Below the pieces are notes generated by a model. The model had not been told where the DNA came from. It made no database searches and saw only the letters and a program-made list of their open reading frames with translations. DNA of 64,000 nucleotides from Trochalopteron elliotii (lineage: Eukaryota > Chordata > Aves > Passeriformes > Leiothrichidae), in assembly GCA_024734555.1 (NCBI GenBank), contig JANPWX010000075.1, positions 574,081 to 638,080 of the forward strand, given 5' to 3'. The position numbers and the translations under genes are program-made. Numbering within the stretch: the first letter of the stretch is position 1; the number at the start of each line of letters is the position of its first letter. Shown piece by piece: positions 48,727 to 60,371 of this stretch.

Positions 48727-49734
48727 TTGGATGAGGAGGTTTCAAAGAGAGAAATCCAGACACTTACTGGGACTTGTCTGGTCACTGAGCCTCCGAAGTC
48801 TCCCGCTGGAGGTCCGGGTGATTCCTAAAGCAAGAACAAGGTTGGAATGAAGAGTGAATATGGTGTGTGGAGTGACCTCCCTGCTGTCACTCTACAGCTG
48901 GCAAGGCACAGCTCTGTGGGGAATCTATTTTCTACAATCATCTCTCGGATCCAGGCAGAGCTGCACGTTCTTTTAACCAAAAAACACCTGAGGAGAGACC
49001 TCCACCCTTCCCTGAAGATGTCAAACATTATTATTATTCAAACACACCAAACCCACAAATGTAGTTAGGGTTTCCAGAAACACCAGAGGGGATTTTAGAA
49101 ATCATTATGTGGGACACTCACATTCACCCCTCGCTCCAGGATATTTTATCCTAGAGAGAAGTGCAGCACTTCCTGAGACAGATTTCATTGCTGGGAGAGG
49201 AGAGCACAGGAATTCAAGGATTTGCAGGAGTCCTGCACTTACAGACTCCTCTCTGGACTGCACCCACATCCTGGGAACACAGCATGTGTGGGGTCAGAGC
49301 AGGGGAACAGGGGATGCACCTCCCCTTCCACACCCATTTCAGAGAGTCCTCAGGAATTGCCTGCCTCCCAGACTCCAGGCAAGCCAGTGGCACCTGCTGA
49401 CTACATCACCATTTCTAATCCATCATCAACTTGTTTAATTTCTCTGCCATCCCAGCTGCCTAATTGTAAAATGATGAATGCCACAGCACTCGCTTCCCAC
49501 TCAGCAAGAACATGAACTCTCCTTAAAATCCCCAGAAATCCCACTTAGTTAAAACACAGCCATATGAAACTCTACAAGGATTTGTGCCTCAGCTTCTGGC
49601 TTTTTACCTCAACAAAATGCAGTGAACCACCTCAGGTGGGATGCTATGTCCTGGGGTCCCCCCCAGTGTTAGGGTGTGGACATTCCCACAGGGTCTGGTA
49701 GCTCCCCAGTCTCTGGAGGGTCTTGCTGGAGGAG

Positions 49735-50085
49735 CACGATGGTGTCCAGGATGAACACCAGATCCAGGACATTGTCCAGGATGGACACCAGCTCCAGGAC
49801 AGCATCTAGGATGGACATCAGCTCCAGGACAGTGTCCAGGATGAACACCAGCTCCAGGACATTGTCCAGGATGGACACCAGCTCCAGGACAATGTCCAGG
49901 GTGGACACCAGCTCCAGGACAGTGTCCAGGATGGACACCAGCTCCAGGACATTGTCCAGGGTGGACACCAGCTCCAGGACAGCATCTAGGATGGACATCA
50001 GCTCCAGGACATTGTCCAGGATGGACACCAGCTCCAGGATAATGTCCAGGATGGACACCAGCTCCAGGATACTATCCATCATCTC
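49735..50085. repeat. 30-bp minisatellite, eleven units plus partial ends
   Basis: The unit is about RTGTCCAGGATGGACACC plus AGCTCCAGGACA, in strict 30-bp register from 49741 to 50070. The period is a multiple of three and the unit lacks stops, so both strands stay open (plus strand repeats MDTSSRTLSR; minus strand repeats LELVSILDNV). Units 3 (49801) and 9 (49981) are identical and share an AGCATCTAGG variant. The open frames are a by-product of the repeat. Confidence 0.98.
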
Positions 50086-53000
50086 AGGCACCAGAAGCTG
50101 GAGCTGCCAAGCCCTGAGAGCTCCTCAGCTCATTCCAAACCCTGAGTCAGCACACAAAAACCTTGGCTCAGGGTTTCTACCTGCAAACATGTAAAAAACA
50201 TGAGAAACAAACATTTGAGGGTGGTGATGTCATTCAGTTGTATTATTTAAACTGTCTTCTCACCATCTACCAGATCTGTTGGACAAGAAGCAAAGGGATT
50301 AAAACAGCATCAATTAAAGATGCAGGACAGCTCTAAATTGTGATTTGTAATGGAGTTGAAACCTTACAAACCTTGTCAGCTGGAAGAGTGCATTGTACAA
50401 GGAAAATAAAATACATTTTAAAAGAAATATATATAGAGAGAAAAAAGGCAGGAAACCTTTCATACCAGTAAGGCATGGGATGGAGGAAGGGAAGGGAAAA
50501 GAGCTGCCTGGCAGCTGAACATGGAAAAAGTGTTTCATGCTCAGAACCCTGTGCTGCTTGTATATATATATATATATATATGCACGTGTGTGTTTGCTCT
50601 CTCATTTTCCTTTTCTAACATAAAAAGCCTCTGTGCCTACAACGTGATGTGGTTGAGCCACAGGGCTGGTCCTGGGAAAGGGTGACCCAGGGAGAACCCA
50701 TGGGCAGCACCACCCAGAGCCATCCCCCTGCCTCAGCTCTGCCCCTAAAAAGCCAAAAATAGACCCAGGACTGTCCACCCACACACAGGAACAGCCAGCC
50801 TGTCTGCTCCAGAGCTTTACCTGCATTGGTGCTACACCCATCACCCAGCCTCACTTTCCATCACTGACAGCAGGACAAAGGGCTGAAGCTTTGGGGAACT
50901 TGTGCCTTTGTAACCAGCATTTTGAATTTTAAACATATTTTTGCTATTAAACCCAGTCCCTGAATCATTTTTTCTTAATTCTTTTCTCCTCTCTAAATGC
51001 CTTCTGCTTCTTTGGATGCTAGCAGGAATGAAAAGCTGTATTTCCTCTGCTGAACAGATTTTTAGACAGATCTTCTTGAGCCAGGCTGCAGGAGCAGCCA
51101 CATCCCAGCCCTGCTCCGTGCAGAGAGACACCACCTCTGAGTTCCCTGTGGGCAGGCAAGGTGCAGTGCTGAAATCCAGCTTTCAGAACTGCTCAAAAAC
51201 GCAGAGAAAACCGTCCCTGATGGGTGGCAGGCTGAGGAATGCAGATCTGCAGCCATGCTGAGCTGGTTAGCACAGCCTTTCATGTTCAAAGCCCCCACTG
51301 AGGCTGCGGCGGGGCAGGACGGAAGCCGAGCGAGGAGCTCACAAGCTTGGACAGGATCACATGTAGGAAATAGGCTTTATTCCCTTCAGCAACGACTGCA
51401 GTGGAAAAACACACACAGCACTTGGAGCATCCAGCACAACAGCCACGGGAGCATCCATGCCCTGGCTGAGCCTGTGGCTTTTGTGCAAGCCTTTCTGAGG
51501 GTTTGTTTTGTGTGCCCTGTCTCCCAGGTTTTCCCTGGGGAGCTGGAATTACCATTCACACCCTTCTTGCAAAGGGGTGGATGAGCTGAGTTGGTTTCCT
51601 CTGTGTTGGAAGCAGCATTAGGAGGAGGTTTTTCTGACAGCTGTTGCTTCACTGCCTGTAAACAACATTAATAAAACATAATAGTGCTGCTCATCCCCTC
51701 TCAGACAAAGGGAAAATGAGGAGCAAACTAGGAAATGGCATGATCTTGCAAAAGCAGGGCCCATAGCAAGACACACACTTGTTGACTTCACTTCAAATCT
51801 TAGAAATGGTGGAGTTAATTATCAAAAAACTCTCTTCCTAAATAGATAACACGGTGATAATTAACAATCAATGGAGCTGTGTAAAGAGCAAGTAACATCG
51901 GGCAAACATCACTTTTTATATTTCAACCAGGCAGCCCAATACCTTAACAGAAAATCTACATGGAGGAGGGAGAGCTGTAGAGTCTGAGCCAAGTTTTCTA
52001 TCTGTGATGCCCCACTGCCCCTCCACAGGAGGAGGATGCAGACACAGTCCTGGAAAGCAGATAAACAGCAGGGAAAGCTGGCAGCCTGGCAAGGCAAGGG
52101 GAGAAGATCTGGCAAAAAAATAAAGTAAATAATGAGGAAGCAACAGCTAAAAATATGCTGCTGTGGACACCCTGCCAGGGAGCATCAGCTGCTGAGTGTG
52201 TGGTGGGGTTACCTCTATTTATAGCCTGGGAGCAGCAGTTTGAACCCCAGGTTTGGGCTGTGAAATGAAAATCAAACATTTCCACTGCAGACACAGTGTC
52301 TGTGTGAGCTTCCCTCTCAGCACCCTGCAGCCAGGCTGGAAATGCACTGTAGCACTCTGGACTGAGAGCCACAGTGCAGTGTGCTTTATTTAGCTGAAAT
52401 GGGGAATTCTCCCCCTGGCTCCCATCAGAAGGAATTCAGAATGGAAGAGTCCAAGAGTTAAAAGTCAGTCAGTCCAAGAGTGGCTCACTGAACGAGGCGG
52501 ATGTGCCTCAGCAGGACAAAGCCCAGCTCAGCCTCACCTTGGCTCACTCTCACTGAGCAGTATTTTTTCACATTTTATAATCAATGACTAATTCCCTCCA
52601 GATCCACGGGCTGGGGCCATGTGGCCCAGCAGAAAGGCAGCAGCAGCACCCGAAACCTCTGCACTTCTCTGGGGTCTCTTCACAGCAGACAAAGCCCAGA
52701 ATCGCCCCCCTGATCGTGTCAGTGCCAGGCTCACGTTTAAATTACTCCCTCCAGACAATACTGGGCCAAGTTTTCTACTGTTTCATGCTTCTTGCAGCTG
52801 CTGATGTAACACAATGGAGGTAAAGCATCCCAGGATTGAAATGGGAGCACCTTCTGGGTGCTCACCCTGCTGCAGGGGGTGCAGACAGGGCAGGGCAGCA
52901 GGGGGATGGAATCCAGCTTGTCTGGAGAAATGTCCAGTGTGACTTTTCTAGCTGAGTTGCTGAATCTGAACCTAGAGCTAACCAGGGAATTGCCAGAGAT

Positions 53001-55970
53001 GTTGATCTCCAACAAAGTCAACACGTACATTCCCCAAAACACACCAGAGTTTTTGGATGACACACTCCAAACCTTCTGGATGCATGTAACAGTGAAGAGA
53101 GAGACCACGTGAGACTGATTTTCTCCTCACAGTGAGCCATCCATGCTGCCACACTCACATGATGTAAAATCCAAAAGGACAGGCAAGAAATTCCCATTAT
53201 CAACAGAAACCACGCGGTGAGGACAAACAATGGGGGATGCAGCTCAGGAACTCACTCTGTCTACAGTCCAGTAAAAACAAAACAAACAAACAGCAGAACC
53301 CAAGCCAAGGTTGGGTTGGAAAGGGATGGGCCAAGCCCAGCAGGAGCCGTCCCACACTGTGCTGGAGTCAGCAAAGAGGCACCAGCTCATCTGAGCAGGC
53401 AGCGTGAGCCTTGCTTCTGTTCCATGTACTGGCTGCAGGCTCTGGGATCAGATAATGCAGCTCCCTCCTTCACCCAGCACAGCTCAGCAGGGTGTCCAGA
53501 CAGCCCTGGAGATGTCTCCATGCAGGAACAGTTTCCTGCTCTGGGCATCTCCACACTCCTGCCTGCCCGGGGTGTACAACTCCCAGCCAAACCGTGACCC
53601 ACCTCTGGATGGTTCCAGCTCTGGGGTGTGGGGGCTCCCCAGCAGAACCTTTCAGGGCTCACAGCACCTACACACCACCAGCAGCTTTCAAAGCAAAGGC
53701 TGGCAGGGTTAAGTCCCCCCAGGGCAGGACCTGCAGCCCCTGGGCACTGCACACATGCAGCCCCACCTCCTCCACCCCATCTTGCCCCGTGCCACTCCCT
53801 CAGGCCCTCCTGCTGTCACCTAGGAGCATGTAAAGGACAGCAAGGATGTCACTGCTCTGCTCAGACCCGGGGACAGGGTTTTGCACTCTCTGTTCATTGT
53901 GCAAGTCCATCCCAACACTCTTAGGACCACTCAGGGTGTGAAATCTCTCTTGCACTCATGTCACAGAGTGACACCCATCCAGAGAGTGGGCAGGTGAATT
54001 ACCTTCACTGACAGCTGCATTTCATCCAGACAGGCTCTAAAAGCTCTAGGGATAATAAAGGGTGGCTGGAGAAGACCTCACCAGTAGCAAGGCCTGGAGC
54101 TGTTCACAGGAGGAAAGCCCACACATGGTTTGACCCACACTGCACAATCACTGCTGAGCTGCAGAGCTCTAATGCTGACACAGGACATCACCTCTGCTAT
54201 CTGCACATGGAGGTGTCACTGGACACAGCTGGGGACAGGGAGTGACTGCAAGGGAGGGACATCTGTGTGCAGATTAGCAAAGGAAGAAGAATCTCTATTG
54301 CTCCGGGTCCAGTGCACCACACAATTACAGCTTCCCTTCCATTAGCTTGAAATTCACTTGCAACATTAACCTCGAAAGGAATACAGTTATAAAAAAAAAA
54401 GGAAAAAAATTCATGTTCATTTCCAGTACTAATCAGAAACATGCACTGAGGAATAAAAGATACTTTTCCACATTCTGTGTAACAGAAACTCTTTACAAAG
54501 AAGCTGAGCACAGCTAGAAAAATAAAAAAACTTCAACCCTAGTGCAGGGTTTCATTCTGGATCAAATATCTCTGGCAGCATATAGAGCTTTCACCAGGAT
54601 GGAGAGATGCTGGTGGGATGGAGGGAGGGATGGAGTGATGCTGTGGCCAAGGGACACTGACTGCAGACTCAGGAGTGCCCCAATACCTTCTCCAACACAG
54701 CCTAAATACACTAACAAGCTGTGTCCAGGTCAAAGCCTGGGCATAGGCAGCCTAAACCACCACCAGTTTCCCTCCCATGGGAGCTGGAGCCATACAACAC
54801 TGCTCAACAGCACATGGAGACATGAATTCACACTTAGAAAGAACCCAGCCCAAAGCTGGAGCTCAAAACACCCTCAAGGAAACCACAGGAAAATTGGCAT
54901 TAGCAAGATGCATCTATTCCCACCACAACACTCTACTTTAGCAGGTGCCAAAAGCATTCTAACACTAAAAAAATGTTCCAGAAGCTTGTGCTGATGATAA
55001 GAGACAGCAAGACTCAAGCCTCAAGTTTTGAAACATTAGAAAGGTTCCCCCAAGGCCATCAGTGGTCTGTACAAGCAAAGGGCTGTTAGGTAGGACCAGT
55101 CCTGCACTGGTGGTAGAGGGTGATAGGGGACACAGCACTTTAACCTTGGCTCAAATTTAGGCTTTGATTCAAATTGTTAACTCAAATTAAACTGCAGTAA
55201 TTCTCGGGAAATCAACTGCTGCATCCATAAAGCTTAAGGCCAGAAAATTGCCTTGGCTGACCCACAAAACCCACAGCACACACTTCTGTCTGGTCAATGT
55301 GGATTCAAGCTTGTGCTTGAACTAAGTCTTGGCTTTTTGGAGACATTCAATCTCAAGACTAAAACACTGGAGTGATCTCAAGTGCTTTGGCAAGTTGTTC
55401 AAGAACTAAAATGGCTTCAAACAATTCAGAGGCTCTCCCTTTTTCCCCATGAGTTTATTCTGAGGTGAGTAAGCTCAGTCCTCAGTTATTCACTTCACAG
55501 AAATAACGAGATCATTTCACCACCCCTCGTGATCATCTGTTCTTTACTGACCACAAATTCCTCACAGCTGACACTCATTCAGAGATATGCTGGACAATCA
55601 TGAAAGCACTAAAAAACCAAAAAAAAAAAATTAGCACAAGCAGTTTTTCTTATGAAAAAAGTGTGTTAGTCATCATCTGTGATCCTTCTGGCTGCAATCC
55701 TGCCGGGCAGCGGGGACGGTGCCACGTCACCACAGCAAAGACTTGTGCAGAAGCAAATTCACACCACCAGTGTCCACACAAACTGGAAGGGACTGCAAAA
55801 ACAGGCCTTTTGTACGTGCTCTCAGCTCTGCTGGCTTAGGGGATTCTTTCACTTAGCAGCAGAAGGAAAGGTAAAAGGGTTTATGTGGGAATAGAAAACA
55901 GCTCTTGTGAAGCTCTGCTGGTTGGGGACAGGCCTGGTAACCACTGCCAAGCCTAAAATCCCCCCAGGTT
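50086..55970. other. Unique-looking DNA, no gene seen
   Basis: No exon, RNA gene or transposon was recognised in nearly 6 kb. Only simple runs occur, such as the TA/TG run at 50.56 kb and A-rich stretches near 54.4 and 55.6 kb. Confidence 0.45.
50560..50592. repeat. (TA)n followed by (TG)n
   Basis: About ten TA units, then TGCACGTGTGTGT. The junction contains a CACGTG palindrome at about 50583-50588. Confidence 0.93.
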
Positions 55971-56310
55971 TGTAGGTCTGATATTTCTAAATCTAAAAAA
56001 TTTTAGCTTGCTAGCAGCTGCTAACTTTTTCTTAAGGGAAAAATTTTCAAGAAAGTTTCTTCTCGAAACAATCTTGGCAAACAACTCTCCTTTCTCAAAA
56101 CAATCTTTCTCTGGGTGGTGTTTTGCTGTTTCTCTAGCTAACCAGTGAGATTAGAGAAGTGTCATTCCTACTCACCAATCGTGTTAAATCTGTACTGGAA
56201 CACCTTATAAAAGGTAGTAAGAATTAGACAATAAAGGCCTTTTTTCTATGCTCTTTGCCTTCTGAAATATTTGAAATCTTTCACCTTTCTTTCACACCTA
56301 CAGCGACACA
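55971..56310 (+). mobile_element. Solo LTR of an endogenous retrovirus
   Basis: Begins TGTAGG at 55971. TATAAAA is at 56206-56212 and AATAAA at 56230-56235. It ends CGACACA at 56310, followed by GGTT; GGTT also lies just before the start (55967-55970), giving a 4-bp target duplication and TG...CA ends. An alternative end at 56302 gives the mirror terminus CCTACA but no duplication. Length about 340 bp. No coding retroviral sequence adjoins it. Confidence 0.75.
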
Positions 56311-57785
56311 GGTTCACTGTTGATGCTAACCAGATTTCCAGAGAGGTCTTGTCCCTCTAAATTTTCCCTGTCTTCATCACACTCCTCACTTGCTCACAGA
56401 CCTTATCTGCCAAAATCCAAGAGAGAGGAGCAGGACACAAGAACTGGAATTCAATGAACAGGTGTCTTTTCACTGAAGGCATTTTCACTGCATGAGGGGG
56501 TTTTGAGCCTGTAAAGTCATGGCAAGAGCAGCTTGGATCTGGTCCCATTTGTTCCTGGAGAACCTGCAGCATCCCAGCAGGGGTGGGAAGGAGGGAAGGC
56601 ATTTGAACCCATCCAAGCTGCAGCCTTGCTCAAAGAAGGAAATAACTCTTCTATTAATAATCAAAGTTGTACATTAACCAGCTGCCACAAGAGCTCCAGC
56701 AAGCTAGAAACATGTTGGTTAATTGACATTAATAACACAAGTGTCCCCAGGAGCCTGAGTGGACAAGGGATAAGGCTCAGCACTCAGAGCACTATGGAAA
56801 CAAAGGAAAAGCAAATAATCACTGCTCATCCTTCACCTTCCAAACCCCCCAACATTTACAGCTTCCAGCCTCATGAGTGCACCTCACTTCCTTGGGTTCA
56901 TCTGGCAATGGCCACGGGTTAGCTGGAGGAAACCATGGGCAGACTGGAAGGAGAGGAAAGGAATTTTAAAACTCCAGTGTGCTATTTCCATCTGGATCAA
57001 ACACTCCCAAGCCACCTCGCAGCTCTGCTCCCCACTCCCACAGGCCTGGATGTGACCACACAGGAGAAGTCCTGGTGCAAACTTCCCAGCCCAGCATCTG
57101 CCTCTCTGCTCTGCTCCAGCACTCTGTGCAGTTCTTCCACACGAAGCAGCAACATGGTACTTCAGACTAAGAACAAAAAAAAATTTAAAAGTCATCCTTA
57201 CTTAGATTTTAAATCAACTTCTTGCCACCTTCTTACAACAAAACAATCACGTTGTTTTCCTCAGCCCCAGCATTTGCTCAGTGAGCACTCACAGCTTCTC
57301 TGCTCATTTCACACACACACAGAACTCCCAAACTTGTGTTTCAGAGGGTCCCCCTGGCAACAAACACCACTGGATTTATCATGGGAGCCCTGCAAGCCTG
57401 AGGCTGCCATCGGGATGGAATACAGACCCCTTCTGTTTGCCAGGCCCTGCAAGGCAAATGTTGATTTTTCCCAGAGAGGGGTGGGGACATACAAAGGAGG
57501 AAAGCCCAGAACAAAGAGGCAGCAGCACAGCGGCCGAAGGGCAGCAGACGACAAAGGGCAAAGGTCAAGGGCTCTCCTGAGCCTGGGTGACCCAGGGGGT
57601 GACCCTCCAGGGTCCTTGTCAGAGGGCTGCCAGGACCTGGAGCAAACAGGAGACCCAGAGCAGACCCTTAAGTTTTATCTTTCCTGTATTTCAGGTTCTG
57701 TGCTGCCCAGGGGTGCAGTTCTGAGCCTCACATTCAGTGTCACTCAGCTCTGCACACAGCGGGGACACAAAATAAATCCTTTTCC
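56311..57785. other. Unique-looking DNA with a long but unconvincing open frame
   Basis: An open frame of up to 315 codons starts near 56935 and runs into the following LTR. It shows no domain and is treated as chance. Nothing else recognised. Confidence 0.45.
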
Positions 57786-58105
57786 TGCTGCACACCAAGG
57801 AAAACTGGTACAAGTTTTCAGGCCCAAAAGCACAAACAACAGTGGGCTGAAGAGAGAAAACAAGAAGGATGGGACTTCATAAGCTGTAGCTGTAATTGGA
57901 CAATTAAACCAAATATGCAAATGGACCAAAACTTATAAAGTGTGAGACCTCATGACTGCTCATCCATTTTGTGACCATTTTGGGTCCACCTTGGGTGTAG
58001 CCCTGGCCAGGCTCTTGTCCTACTCTATGTACTGTCCTTAAAGGCCTTTTAATAAGTATCTGCTATATTCTCTTAGCTCTGTTCAGTCTCTATTCCCGGT
58101 CAGCA
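57786..58105 (+). mobile_element. Endogenous-retrovirus LTR related to the 28.6-kb solo LTR
   Basis: Sense orientation. It shares with the 28555-28983 element GCTGTAATTGGRCAATTAA, the octamer ATGCAAAT (57915-57922) within ATATGCAAATGGRCCAA, the ACCTTGGGTGTA block and AAAGGCCTTTTAATAA near the 3' end. TATAAAG lies at 57934-57940. The 3' end GGTCAGCA (to 58105) is plausible. The 5' end near TGCTGCACACC (57786) is uncertain and no target duplication was found. Confidence 0.75.
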
Positions 58106-60059
58106 CCCCCAAACCATCACCCAGACACTTGGGAACACCCAGCCCCAGGGAGCCCCTCCCCATCAGGGCTGCAGGAGGAACAGGGCAGCCTTTGGGCTTG
58201 AGAGCAACCTCTGACTCTGCAGATGCTGCAAAGGGAGAAGCTCAGCCAGGGATTTTCCTTAGGTGCAAGTCTCAGTCTCGCTCCAGAGCTGGACAAAGTG
58301 TCCTCTTCCTTCCTGCCCTGCCAGAGATGCTCCACTGCAGCCAGGTGACATCAGCACCAGGCAAAGGAGCAGCCACGGGCCCATGGTCACTAAATCCCTT
58401 CCGAGCCAGAAACTCAGATGAACATTCAGGGTCAAGATCCACAAACTGTCTGGCCACTCGATCAAGAACAGGCTACCTCTACACAGCACAGAAACACACA
58501 TCTAGTATTGCATGCCCTTTTTCCTGTATCTTTCTGTCTCTAGGCCTGCATCTACACAGCTCTGAGAGTTTTCTGCTTTTTCTGTTTCCCATTGAAGAGC
58601 ATCAAGATGAAGCAGATAATGGTCACTTTTCTCTCCACACAGATATATATATATTCTAATATATACATTAAAAAATATATCTAATATATATAGATATAGA
58701 TAATATAGATATAGATAATATAAATATAGATAATATAGATATTTAGATAAAGATATTATTTTAAATATATCTAATACAGTCTAAATAATGCTTCAAGCTG
58801 CAAACACTACCAGAGCCCTTCCACCTGAGCAGCCCCAGTGCAGCAGCAGCCTGAACACACACAAACAGAGCCCACACAAGGATGAGCCTGCACTGCTTGG
58901 GCAGATCCCCTGGGATACTCTGATCCTGCACGGAATTGCCTGAAAGTCAGAAAGCCCAAGCTCTGAGCTGTGGTTCAGCAACCAGCCCTCTGCATAGCCC
59001 TACACAAAAAACCTGAGCTCAGAATGGCAATTTCTCCCTTGGGACATCACACATGCACATTTATCTCTAAGCCCAAGCCCAGTCACATCTCAATTCTCTG
59101 TTCCTGTGAGGCTGATGCTGCCCTGGGCAGAGGCTGAGGTGGGCAGGCAAGGAGGAGCAGCTCAGCCATGGGGCAAAGCCAGCTGCCAGCAGAGGAGTCA
59201 GAACTGCTCAGCCACCATCAGGACTCCAACATGACTCTCTGCACGTAATTTTCCTCCTCCACAAACTCTTCCCTGCCTGTAAAATGAGGTGTCAAACACT
59301 TCCCCTGGTCAGAGGAGCTGCAGGGATATATTATTTAATGTTTTTACATTTTAGCTGTACTTTAAAGAATGACTCAGACACTATCTATAGATTCCTGAGA
59401 TAATGTCTGCTGTCCTTAAATGGGAGAGAAGGGAAATTACAATTTGAAACTACAATGAAGCCCTGGCCTCATACAATTGAGGGTTTTCTCCTATTAATTC
59501 TACCTCAGAAGTAGCCAAGGCAACCCAGTTTCATAAACTAATAACATTCTTTGGTGTTTTTCCTTGTATCTTACAATTATATTTAATAGTGGCCGCAGCA
59601 GGGAAGTTGGAAGAGAACTTCAGCCAAACTTGGGACATATTTGAGTGCCTAATGCTGCAGATCAGCTTTCACTGGAGTTTGCAGAAGTGCCTTTACAAAC
59701 TTCAGTATAATTCCATCTGGGCCTTACAAGATGACCCTCAAGCTACTCATGGAGCTGGTTTTGGGACCATGGCTGGTCTTTCAGTGGGTGTCTGACTTGG
59801 AGATGGAAGAGAGAGCTCTGTCTGTGAGGGGACAGTCAACTTCAAGATTAAATTTCTTGTGTGCTCCCTTTCTACCCCCCAGACTCTCTCTATAAACCAT
59901 TTAAAGGCATTTAATGAAGGGCCCAGGTTGTCACAAGTCCCCATGGCCCATGCTGTGGCCCGGAATCCATCAGAGATACCCAGCACAGAAGCAGTAAGTT
60001 CATTTAAATCAATAAATATGTAGAATAAACATGTAGGTGCCAATATCCTATTGGGTTGT
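58106..60059. other. Unique-looking DNA with an AT-only tract
   Basis: Apart from the 58.64-58.79 kb AT tract nothing is recognised. Confidence 0.5.
58640..58790. repeat. AT-rich tract with a 15-bp period
   Basis: TATAGATAATATAGA-like units recur three times at 15-bp spacing within nearly pure A/T sequence carrying occasional G and C. Confidence 0.9.
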
Positions 60060-60371
60060 CCTTTGAAATCTTTGTAAGGGACAAGGGGCAGACACTGATC
60101 TTATACCTCTGGGGACCAGTGAGAGGACTCAAGGAAACAGCAAAAAGCTGTGCCAGGGGAGGTTTAGGCTGGACATTATGAAAAGGTTTTCCATCCAGAG
60201 AGTGGTGGGGCACTGAACAGGCTCCTCAAGGAGCCTCAACCCAGCCAGAGTCCAAGAAGTGTTTGGACCATGCCCTCAGGCACAGGGCGGGATTTTGGGA
60301 CTATCCTGTGCAGGGCCAGGAGTTGGACTTGATGAACCTTGTGTGTCCCACCACAGAATATTTTTTGATTC
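60060..60371 (+). mobile_element. CR1 LINE 3' fragment
   Basis: AGGTTTAGGCTGGACATTATG, CCATCCAGAGAGTGGTGGGG, TGCAGGGCCAGGAGTTGGAC, ending near GATTCCATG. This is a CR1 3' UTR in sense orientation, closely comparable to the copy at 62828. Confidence 0.88.

Larger units (their letters stand above)
47834..49740. other. Unique-looking DNA with simple repeats
   Basis: Only a TA run and a poly-T tract, listed separately, are recognisable. Confidence 0.5.

Noticed and set aside
49669..50194. 172- and 140-codon frames over the 30-bp array
   Set aside because: By-product of a 30-bp stop-free unit, open on both strands equally.
56935..57882. 315-codon open frame
   Set aside because: No domain or conserved motif, and it runs straight into a retroviral LTR; best explained by chance.
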